From: a virus
DNA: 22,292 nucleotides
Virus record (IMG/VR): IMGVR_UViG_3300026209_000016
Coordinates: 1-22,292 of that record
Direction: 5' to 3' (one strand)
The position numbers were made by a program, and so were the translations under genes. Of this stretch, positions 6,181 to 14,294 are shown in pieces (the stretch's first letter is position 1; each line of letters opens with the position of its first letter). The notes below the pieces were generated by a model. It was not told the origin of the DNA, made no database searches, and saw only the letters and a program-made list of their open reading frames with translations.

Positions 6181-7011
6181 TTATGATGAAAAAGTAATCG
6201 TTACTGGAAATTCTATTACTGCTCCTGATAATTCCCCAGTTATTATAATTGAAGTAGTTGAAGTTGCCGAAACTTGTTTTGGATAAAGAACAAGATTTCT
6301 TGGCTCCCCACCAGTAAATTCTAATGTACTTCCATCACCGATAGCAATACCTGATATTGTTTGTGATATATGTTGTACATTATCTACAAACGGGACCCAT
6401 ACAAAGTCTGACCCTACTGGTCCAGTTTGAGCATTTCCTTCAGTCTCAATCAATTGGGTCCCATTCGGTAAAGCCGAAAAAGCTGGTGCCAATACAGCTA
6501 CACTTGAATCCAATAAAGTTACAGTATAATTTTCACCTGCATAAAGTGCATAATCCGTACCCTGTGGAAATTGAACTGTATTATCATGTTGTTCAATCGA
6601 TATCGTAGCAGTCGAAGTTCCAATTTGAGAAGTTGTTAACTCTCCTGCTCCAATACTAACCTTATCGGTTGAAACTCCATCTACCCAACTCAAACCAACA
6701 AGTCCGGCTGTAGTCTGGCCTAACGCATTTAATTTAGCCATTGCCCGAGTTCCTTCAGACCTCGTTACAAGTTTATACTTCATAATCTCAGAAGGATCAT
6801 TAAATGGTTCAAGTGCAGGCAAATTGTCAATTACCGCTCCATAATAATCTGTTCCTTGTGTATGAGTGGTATCCCATAAAGCGTAATCAACTTCGTCATC
6901 ACCTAACGCAAATTTACTTACTTCAAAGTTACCACCACTTGACAAAATTTCTCGACCTTTCTTTGTCAATATGGCGTCTAATATTCTTGTTGAATTGTTT
7001 AAATATCCCAT
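6181..7011 (-). CDS. KFALxDDExDY-family structural protein, copy 1
   Basis: This 276-aa protein opens the tandem cassette, with AGGAG 8 nt before the ATG. The N-terminal domain is MGYLNNSTRILDAILTKKGR, FEVSKFALGDDEVDYALWD, HTQGTDYYGAVIDNLPALEP and IMKYKLVT. The remainder is a long Thr/Ser/Gly-rich beta-strand region with LYAGENYTVTLLDSSV in the middle and TTSIIITGELSGAVIEFPV at the end. It is the longest and most complete member, so it is the natural reference for the split copy downstream. I know the KFALxDDExDY motif from hypothetical structural proteins of marine T4-like phages; no function has been assigned that I can cite. The position straight after the giant wedge/fibre gene fits a distal tail structure. 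Confidence 0.65.
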   Translation of the reverse strand: MGYLNNSTRILDAILTKKGREILSSGGNFEVSKFALGDDEVDYALWDTTHTQGTDYYGAVIDNLPALEPFNDPSEIMKYKLVTRSEGTRAMAKLNALGQTTAGLVGLSWVDGVSTDKVSIGAGELTTSQIGTSTATISIEQHDNTVQFPQGTDYALYAGENYTVTLLDSSVAVLAPAFSALPNGTQLIETEGNAQTGPVGSDFVWVPFVDNVQHISQTISGIAIGDGSTLEFTGGEPRNLVLYPKQVSATSTTSIIITGELSGAVIEFPVTITFSS

Positions 7012-7083
7012 TTTTTTCTCCTGTATTCGGATTTTACATAAATTTTATAAGATTCGATATAATAAAACTTGTTATTCTTCCCT

Positions 7084-7092
7084 TATAAATAT
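7084..7092 (+). promoter_or_regulatory. TATAAATAT motif in module gap 4
   Basis: This fourth exact copy of the 9-mer sits in the longest gap of the window (102 nt), between the end of the baseplate operon at 7114 and the first KFAL gene at 7011. It is 73 nt from the start codon. In the direction of the genes it lies within TTATATTTATAA, which can form a short 5-bp inverted repeat. I see no convincing rho-independent terminator in this gap. Confidence 0.35.
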
Positions 7093-7113
7093 AATCCTTT
7101 TTAATTTTTAACA

Positions 7114-10100
7114 CTATTTGTTTACTGCATCCATCTTAGTTGTAGGTTTATCGGTTGTTACTAACATTGTAGGTGATACATTTTCAACAAACACTGCTGG
7201 TGTATTATCATCCCATCTTCCACCTGGATCCGATATAGTTGTTTCTCCCGTCTGAACACATCCAAGATAAAATAATCTATCAGTTCCAACTGATTCATCC
7301 CACCTATTATCTAAATCAGATAATACAAAACTTGATGAATTTGGTATATGTTTTGATGCATTTTCTGCAGAACTATAATAATACTCTACTTCCATATTAT
7401 TCCGTGATAATACATTTTGATCTACTCGTGGTTGAACTACTTCTTCAAATATAGCCTTACTACTTCCTGCCTGTATAGTAGAGTTATAATAATCACTTCC
7501 ATACCAACCGCTAAAATCTCTATCTCCTATATTATATATAGCAGGTCTTTCTAAAATATGTTTCATTACAAATGAACCAGTTCCAGCTGCATTTTCAGCG
7601 AATGTAGTACTTGGTGCATTATACGAACTAAATGTTGCTGAAATTTCTGCTCCTGACCCTGTTAATTGTGTTCTATTATTCTTTCTAAACGGATCATATA
7701 AATTTAATGGCATTGTATTTAACATTTCTGGAGTTATTTCGTATCCCGATGCAGAAATAAACCCACGTGGTTCTGAACCACTTAATTGTGTATAATAATT
7801 AACTCTAAACGGGTCTGTATAAGTTAAATCTACTTCAAATGTTTTAAACGCTGCAGAAGAAGACATATATGAACCTGTTTGCATTGTTTCTTTATTAATC
7901 CCAAATGGGTTAGACCAATTCATATTATCTTCATAAGTTTGATATGCTGCACTTTCAGAATATTCATTTGTTATATCAATTCTTGTAACATGATGTTGTG
8001 GTTCAAAATCAGGTTCTTTACCAATTATAATCTTATCTCGTTCAAGAATAGTTGGTTCAATCAATATACCAACATTTGCATTTGCACGTGCAGGTATTAA
8101 AGTTCTAACTTGTTTATATAATGAATTATCGTAATATTTTAATAATCTTAAATAATCCCAAAAGTTATTTGGTCCCGAATACTTTTGCCAATATAGGTTT
8201 CTGGCTTCTACTAATCCACTATATTGTTCTTTATATTGGTCGCGTGGATCTCCAATATATTGGTCGAAATCAAGATTGGGCATTGAACTTATAATATCTT
8301 CGTCTATTGCCCTTGATGGTGAAAAATAAATTCCAAGTTTATTACTATCTATTTGTGCGTTATCATAAGCTGGGGTTGTTATACTCTCATGAAATTTTAA
8401 TACTGGACTTCCAACTTTATCAATTCGTGTATCTGCTTCTATTCTCATTTTATTGGATGATTTCATACTCGGTCCCAAATTTGGAACTTTCATTTTTGAT
8501 TCATCTACTACAGATGAAAAATGATCTCCCATAGGACTTGTATAATTATGTGGAACTGCTGATGATGTAAAAGATTGGTCTGCACTTGCATCTTGAAACC
8601 ATTGATTATAAGATATACTTAAATCTTTATCATCATCAAATGAATATCGAGTAACTAAATCTAAATAAGAAGCTGATGGTGTATTACCATCAAATGCTAT
8701 TGGGGCGGCTACATGATTATCAAATGAAGTTTCATTAAGTGGTGTTGTCCAATTTCTATATTCCATCATTGAACCACTAAAAGATTCACCGAAAAAAGTA
8801 TTTTGCTCAGGACCACCGAGTGTTACTGATTTATTACTTCCAAAATATGCTAAATTATATGATGGTTGACTTGAACCAGTTATATATAAAGTTTCACTTG
8901 ATTCATATATAATCTTACTTCTACCTGCATCATATTTTTTAGTATGTAATGTATAAGCAACATTTTGATTAACAATATCACCTCCTACAAATGATCCATC
9001 CCATAAAGTTCTCGTCAACATTACAGACCAAAATTCATTATCATATACAGGAAGATTAGAAGATGAAACCTCTTTATATCCATCACTACCACTTAACATA
9101 AAAGATACATGACCTCTATTATCTACTGAATCATTTTCTTTTAATCTAATTGCCCAATCTGTATCTCGTCTTACCAATACTTGATTCGAACCCGTTGCTG
9201 CTTTAAATCTAAATTCTATTGTATCTGGAACTCTATTAGTTGGTGCACTCCCAGATATTACTGGACTCCAAGCATTATATTGAACATAAGTATTATTACC
9301 TGATCCATAAAAATTTAATGCCTTTGTAAATTTTCTCGTGACCATAAAATCATCTGGCTGACCTGGTAAACTTGGTCCACCATATTCCATTACTCTTAAA
9401 ATACTTGATGGAATACCATAACAACTTATCAAACCTTTAATTGCCCGTGATGTTCCTTTTGTTTTTAAGAAATATGGCATATTGTTTACAATACGACTCC
9501 AAATTTCTCTTGATATATCTCTGTCTGGAGTTAGAGAAAACTGCCAAGGTCGTTCAGAACCAGTTTGTTCCATTCCAAACATATATCTTGGTAGCGATAC
9601 TAAATCTTTTCCATCACGGACTTCCCAACCAAGTGATTGTGCAACTGGATGTAATAAATCTTTTGCTACGCCTTCTGTAAGTTTATCTCTCTTATCATGA
9701 ACATCAGTCATCGCTTTAATGAATACCCAAATATCATCAAAATAGTGACCAATCATATCTATAAAATTAAGAAATACTGTATTTTCATCATCATCTTGAA
9801 CAAACATTGGTAAGTGACTTCTAACTCTATTCTTATTTGCTCTATCATATGCTGATGCAGAAATTAATTGATTTGCGTACCAAGTGGTTGCTGCTGATTG
9901 TGAAGTTCTATAAAGAACATATGGATTTGAATATGTTCCTTGTCCTGATTCTTTGGGCCAAGCATTTTCATGGAATGTACCAATAGATTGACTTGAATAT
10001 GAAGAACTTTGATTAAACATATACTTTTCAAATTTATCAAAGTTAGTAATAACTTCACGACGTTTCTTTTCCCAAGATTGAATTTGTGTTAATGATCCAC

Positions 10101-13100
10101 TTACTGGAGTAAATGGTGGATGTGGAGATTCAGACCCCGAAATACTTAAATATCCTCCTGCTCCTGGGTCTGCTTTAACACTAAGTTTACCAATCGGTAC
10201 TCCTATTGAACCACTATTGGATCCTGCTAAAGACGCACTTCTATCTGTATATTGTTCTATTTGGTCTAATTTATATTTAAAATTTCTAACTCGTTTTTCT
10301 GCAGAACCAAAATGAACGAAATTGGAAAACTGGTTATGATCTACATTAATATCTGCACTTAAACTACCACTTAAAAGTTCATTCTCTATACTTTCTTTTA
10401 TAGAAGTATCTGTTGATGTTAGTTCATTATAAGTTTTATATCTTGTCTGTCCGTGACCTATTGGACTATTGGTATCAGCAAACTCAGGAGTTCTAAGAAC
10501 TATATCACTTACCCATTCTTCTATAAAAGGTATTAATGTACAAGTTTCCTCTACTGGAGGAATCAATTCTTTAACAATAGTAACAAAATCTTTTTCTTGA
10601 ACACTATCTGGAAGTGGTTCATATAATTTATAAACAATTGAATATGGATATTCAGAGTAAGTTGTTGTATCTATTTTAAAATTAGTTATTAAATTAAAAT
10701 TGTTTTGTCCCAATCTAACTAACTTACTTAAATCTTCACTCTTATCTTGTGGATATTGAATAAACCATTTATTAAATGGTTGCATATTATTTAATGGATA
10801 CTTTGAAAAATCATGTCCTACAGCTTCTCCCAATTCTTGATAAGAGTTTCCATCCATAAGAGTAATTTCATTTCCATTTATACTCTCAATATCTCCCCTA
10901 AATGAACCATATATTGGAGTAGCACTATAAAGAGATGAAGTATAATCAACATAAAATTCAGTAAACTTGTTGAATGATCTTATATTTGTAGCATTATCTA
11001 ATACAGCATTTTCTGGTGCCAAATTCTCATAAGTATCAGTTAAAGTTATAGTATTACCATCTACTGATTCTATTTCTGCAACTAAATCATCAGTAACAGG
11101 AGTTCTATTAACTTTTGTACTTGACTCTGTTAATTGAATGGTAGGACTTTCTACCCATAAAATTCCTTCTGGACCATAATGTCCATATATATAAAGAGTA
11201 CTTGCCTTATGTAAATCCCAATCTTCTTCAACAACCCCCGTATAACTAACTTGCTCCCATTCTCCTACCTTTGATACTGGTGCATATCTTAAAAATTCTC
11301 TTTCTCCTGCCGATAAACTACCTTCTTCTTCTGTTGCTGGGTGATATCCTGCCCAAGTACCCCAGTATGGATTTCCATCACTTTTTCTATAATGATGTAA
11401 CCCAACCATTGCACCTTTATTTATAGTATCTGATTTTTGCCACCAACTAATTGTAATTTTATTACCAGTTTCAAGTCCTTGTGCAGCCATTGTATGTGGT
11501 AATGTTTGTGAAATTCCCATCCACCTATGTGCCAATGTAGAAGGTTGGTCTGTATCTGTATTAAATCCTGTTTTATGAATACCTTGATAATCAACATGAT
11601 TTGGTGCACCGAATTGAGTATTCTTATCAATAAACTTCATACAAGTTTCACCAAACTGACCCTCACCTTGTATCCATTTAGCATGATATCCTAACCATCC
11701 AGTATGCCACCTTGATTGTTCAGTTTTTGCTGATTCTGTTCCACCCCAATTAAATGAATTGAATCCTTCGCCCCAACCCTCTGGTTTCACTGCATCTGAA
11801 TGTAAAACTGGATCCCACCATTGCCAAATTAAATCGGTTACAGAACTTTCTGGTGTCCATTGCCAAACTAAATCTTGATCTTCTCTTACTTGAGTTGACC
11901 AAATCCAATCACAATCTCTTAATTGTAAGAGTGTAGTCTTTGTACTTCTACCTAAGACTTCTGACCAATTTAAATCAGCAGCATCAGCAGAGTTTGATAT
12001 AATTTGAAATGGACCTGATGGATTACTAGATATACGAGTAATTTCGGGAGCATCTATTTCATGTGAACCACCATAATGTTCACGTTTCCAATCTTGTTCT
12101 TCTTGATCTGAATAAAAACCTTCACCATCTCCAGTTTTAATTATATTTCCATTCCAAAGGATTTTTGCAAGGAATCCTGCTCCAGATTTACCATTATGAG
12201 TTTGTATTTCTAATCTTGCAAGGTCACCTGGAAGACTATGAGTATAAGATTCAAGATGTGCTCCTGCCACACCTACTGATGAACCAACGATGGTTGGATT
12301 ATTGAATGAATCAAAAGAAGTTATGGTATAATTATTATCGACTCGTAATATAATCTTATTGGCCCCACTACCATGATATGGACTTACTCTAAATTCTCGT
12401 TCATATTTAGCAATATCAGTTGCAAGTGGATTTTTTAATGGAATATCATCTATTACTGTTACTTCTGTATCTTGAGTAAAAATCTCATCTATAACATATG
12501 CATCTTTAATAGTTAATCTACCACTTCCTCTATCATCACTTCCTGCCATTAAATTTGTAAATCCACTATCCTCTTCTGTAAATGATGCTTCTATTTTATT
12601 ATCATCTGTAAATGTAATTAATCCAGTAGTAGGGAAATCAGTTTCTTCTGGTCTTTCTTCTTTCATAAATGGACTTGGAGTTCCACCTAAAGCTCCAGGC
12701 TCCATTTGGATATCTGTAATATAGCGAACTCCAGTTGCTGTTGAATTAGTTTTACCCAAATTCCATTTTACTATTCCATTTGAATCTTCTGGTATAGTTT
12801 TAATTCTATATACTTTATGCCACCGCCTACCATCTATTATCTTACTGTCTAATGTTATATCATCTACTGGTTCTGTATCTGGTATATTTTGTAAATTACC
12901 ACCTACATCCCATTTTCCACGAAATAATCCATGACTATTATCTGGCCAAACTTGTGTCCACGTATCATGAGATTCATTATAACTCTCTTCCCAAGAAACC
13001 CAACAACTCATTATATAACTTTCACCAGGTATTCCATTTAACAACAGTTCATAATTATTATTCTCACCATCTGATGTAGTTTTTAAACACCACTTACTAT

Positions 13101-13986
13101 TACCTGGATTTAAAATATCATCAACAACTTCATGATTTCCACTATCGTTTCCCTTTTCGAGTGCATTAATTCCATCAAAGAAATCACCATTATTTACTAA
13201 ATTGTTTGCCGGTGGGAAAGTTTGAAGTTCGACTTCTGGAACAAATCTTGATATTACTTCAGGTATTTCATCTTCATCTATAACAAAGGCCTCTCTTATT
13301 TTAAGAGTTCCACCAGCCATTTTATCGTTTAAATTAATTCCTTCACCATCTATTGTTGCTACATTACCACTAATAGTTACAGAAGATTGACCACTTATAT
13401 CTGTATATGATAAGCAGGTATATCCCAATATTCTAAACTGTTCATAATAATCTGGATCATCTATTGCTGGGTTTGGTCGAAGTCGTATTTCTGTTCGTGA
13501 CGGTGATATTTCTTGTAACCAAAATTTATCATCTTGAACAAGAAGTTCTATATCTCTTCCTTTATCATCGAGTAAACGAGCCTTTATATCTTCTTCTATA
13601 TAATAACTGGCATATATTCTACCATCAGTCCCTATCATAAATTCACCAGTATAAATACTCTTATCTGATTTTTTAGTTAAAACAAATTTACTAGAACCAC
13701 CTATTTGTCTTAAAAAATTATATACTATTTTATAAGTCCCACGTTCATAACCAAGACTTCTAACATGAGCACCTACATCTAATTCAGTAGGTATTTCAGA
13801 AATTTCACCAGAAGCTATATAATTATCACTTGTATCATATACATGATACTCTATAATATCTTTTGGATTACTTCCAAATACCTCATCGGAATCAGTTAAC
13901 CCGTCTGTTCCAATAAGAGGTAAATCTTTTGATTTTAATCTTGATAATCCCCATTCTGTTGAGGTTAATTGTTTTTTCTTTGGCAT
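7114..13986 (-). CDS. Giant baseplate wedge/fibre protein with P2 gpI/gp7-like core, LamG-like and CBM-like domains
   Basis: This 2290-aa protein starts at an ATG overlapping the previous stop by one base. Domains by eye: an N-terminal beta region (1-180); a CBM-like jelly roll at about 260-442 (NLVNNGDFFDG to QMEPGALGG); a second at about 730-952; and a tandem repeat at about 968 and 1029 (EIESVDGNTITLTD / DIESINGNEITLMD). A P2 gpI/T4 gp7-like region lies at about 1390-1560 (FLNFIDMIGHYFDDIWVFIK, then NNMPYFLKTKGTSRAIKGLI and CYGIP). A LamG-like sandwich lies at about 1570-1765 (IEFRFK...YRNWTTPLNE). A conserved KYYDNSLYKQVRTLIPARAN block follows near 1950, then short DPFRxNxxTQLxGS repeats. 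T4 gp7 is about 1030 aa, so this is more than twice as long. It likely initiates or extends the wedge and displays glycan-binding domains. The gp7 equivalence is inference from the gpI-type motif and from gp6/gp25 nearby. Confidence 0.7.
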   Translation of the reverse strand: MPKKKQLTSTEWGLSRLKSKDLPLIGTDGLTDSDEVFGSNPKDIIEYHVYDTSDNYIASGEISEIPTELDVGAHVRSLGYERGTYKIVYNFLRQIGGSSKFVLTKKSDKSIYTGEFMIGTDGRIYASYYIEEDIKARLLDDKGRDIELLVQDDKFWLQEISPSRTEIRLRPNPAIDDPDYYEQFRILGYTCLSYTDISGQSSVTISGNVATIDGEGINLNDKMAGGTLKIREAFVIDEDEIPEVISRFVPEVELQTFPPANNLVNNGDFFDGINALEKGNDSGNHEVVDDILNPGNSKWCLKTTSDGENNNYELLLNGIPGESYIMSCWVSWEESYNESHDTWTQVWPDNSHGLFRGKWDVGGNLQNIPDTEPVDDITLDSKIIDGRRWHKVYRIKTIPEDSNGIVKWNLGKTNSTATGVRYITDIQMEPGALGGTPSPFMKEERPEETDFPTTGLITFTDDNKIEASFTEEDSGFTNLMAGSDDRGSGRLTIKDAYVIDEIFTQDTEVTVIDDIPLKNPLATDIAKYEREFRVSPYHGSGANKIILRVDNNYTITSFDSFNNPTIVGSSVGVAGAHLESYTHSLPGDLARLEIQTHNGKSGAGFLAKILWNGNIIKTGDGEGFYSDQEEQDWKREHYGGSHEIDAPEITRISSNPSGPFQIISNSADAADLNWSEVLGRSTKTTLLQLRDCDWIWSTQVREDQDLVWQWTPESSVTDLIWQWWDPVLHSDAVKPEGWGEGFNSFNWGGTESAKTEQSRWHTGWLGYHAKWIQGEGQFGETCMKFIDKNTQFGAPNHVDYQGIHKTGFNTDTDQPSTLAHRWMGISQTLPHTMAAQGLETGNKITISWWQKSDTINKGAMVGLHHYRKSDGNPYWGTWAGYHPATEEEGSLSAGEREFLRYAPVSKVGEWEQVSYTGVVEEDWDLHKASTLYIYGHYGPEGILWVESPTIQLTESSTKVNRTPVTDDLVAEIESVDGNTITLTDTYENLAPENAVLDNATNIRSFNKFTEFYVDYTSSLYSATPIYGSFRGDIESINGNEITLMDGNSYQELGEAVGHDFSKYPLNNMQPFNKWFIQYPQDKSEDLSKLVRLGQNNFNLITNFKIDTTTYSEYPYSIVYKLYEPLPDSVQEKDFVTIVKELIPPVEETCTLIPFIEEWVSDIVLRTPEFADTNSPIGHGQTRYKTYNELTSTDTSIKESIENELLSGSLSADINVDHNQFSNFVHFGSAEKRVRNFKYKLDQIEQYTDRSASLAGSNSGSIGVPIGKLSVKADPGAGGYLSISGSESPHPPFTPVSGSLTQIQSWEKKRREVITNFDKFEKYMFNQSSSYSSQSIGTFHENAWPKESGQGTYSNPYVLYRTSQSAATTWYANQLISASAYDRANKNRVRSHLPMFVQDDDENTVFLNFIDMIGHYFDDIWVFIKAMTDVHDKRDKLTEGVAKDLLHPVAQSLGWEVRDGKDLVSLPRYMFGMEQTGSERPWQFSLTPDRDISREIWSRIVNNMPYFLKTKGTSRAIKGLISCYGIPSSILRVMEYGGPSLPGQPDDFMVTRKFTKALNFYGSGNNTYVQYNAWSPVISGSAPTNRVPDTIEFRFKAATGSNQVLVRRDTDWAIRLKENDSVDNRGHVSFMLSGSDGYKEVSSSNLPVYDNEFWSVMLTRTLWDGSFVGGDIVNQNVAYTLHTKKYDAGRSKIIYESSETLYITGSSQPSYNLAYFGSNKSVTLGGPEQNTFFGESFSGSMMEYRNWTTPLNETSFDNHVAAPIAFDGNTPSASYLDLVTRYSFDDDKDLSISYNQWFQDASADQSFTSSAVPHNYTSPMGDHFSSVVDESKMKVPNLGPSMKSSNKMRIEADTRIDKVGSPVLKFHESITTPAYDNAQIDSNKLGIYFSPSRAIDEDIISSMPNLDFDQYIGDPRDQYKEQYSGLVEARNLYWQKYSGPNNFWDYLRLLKYYDNSLYKQVRTLIPARANANVGILIEPTILERDKIIIGKEPDFEPQHHVTRIDITNEYSESAAYQTYEDNMNWSNPFGINKETMQTGSYMSSSAAFKTFEVDLTYTDPFRVNYYTQLSGSEPRGFISASGYEITPEMLNTMPLNLYDPFRKNNRTQLTGSGAEISATFSSYNAPSTTFAENAAGTGSFVMKHILERPAIYNIGDRDFSGWYGSDYYNSTIQAGSSKAIFEEVVQPRVDQNVLSRNNMEVEYYYSSAENASKHIPNSSSFVLSDLDNRWDESVGTDRLFYLGCVQTGETTISDPGGRWDDNTPAVFVENVSPTMLVTTDKPTTKMDAVNK

Positions 13987-14291
13987 TAGAGTTCCGTAAA
14001 TTCTCGTTTGATTATTTTATTAAGTTCTTCTTCTGTATCTTCATATTCAAAATATCCTTCTTCATAAGAAAGAGTATAATTTTCAGGGTGACTTGTTCCA
14101 TCAGTTCCTTGTCCATCAATTATTTTCTCAAATAAAATAATATTTCTAGAGTTTGGATCCCTTAAAACACCCTTTCTTACAACCCCCGAATCAGTTCTCT
14201 TATCTATTAATTCTAAATATTTTGCTTCATCTTGTCTTATGAGAGACTGATAAAATGGAAGATTGTCTAATTCATCTGTTGAATACGGCAT
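13986..14291 (-). CDS. Conserved-looking hypothetical protein in the baseplate operon
   Basis: This 101-aa, acidic, soluble protein starts MPYSTDELDNLPFYQSLIRQ, contains the charged helix DEAKYLELIDKR, then RKGVLRDPNSRNIILFEKII, and ends in a Glu-rich segment EYEDTEEELNKIIKREF. It has no signal peptide, membrane segment or known catalytic motif. Its stop overlaps the ATG of the giant gene (TAATG), so the two are probably translationally coupled. It begins 3 nt after the DNRLRE-like gene. I recall similar short proteins at this position in marine T4-like phages but cannot name a T4 counterpart; a comparison with gp53 showed no convincing similarity. It may be a small wedge component or an assembly chaperone for the giant protein (inference from coupling). 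Confidence 0.6.
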   Translation of the reverse strand: MPYSTDELDNLPFYQSLIRQDEAKYLELIDKRTDSGVVRKGVLRDPNSRNIILFEKIIDGQGTDGTSHPENYTLSYEEGYFEYEDTEEELNKIIKREFTEL

Positions 14292-14294
14292 TTT

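Noticed and set aside
9864-11630. Short minus-strand ORFs in other frames inside the giant gene (9864-10058, 11421-11630)
   Set aside because: They overlap the continuous 2290-codon frame whose translation shows clear domains; no independent evidence of translation.
13986-14291. gp53 identity for the 101-aa protein
   Set aside because: It is about half the expected length and shows none of the N-terminal aromatic/proline pattern I associate with gp53.
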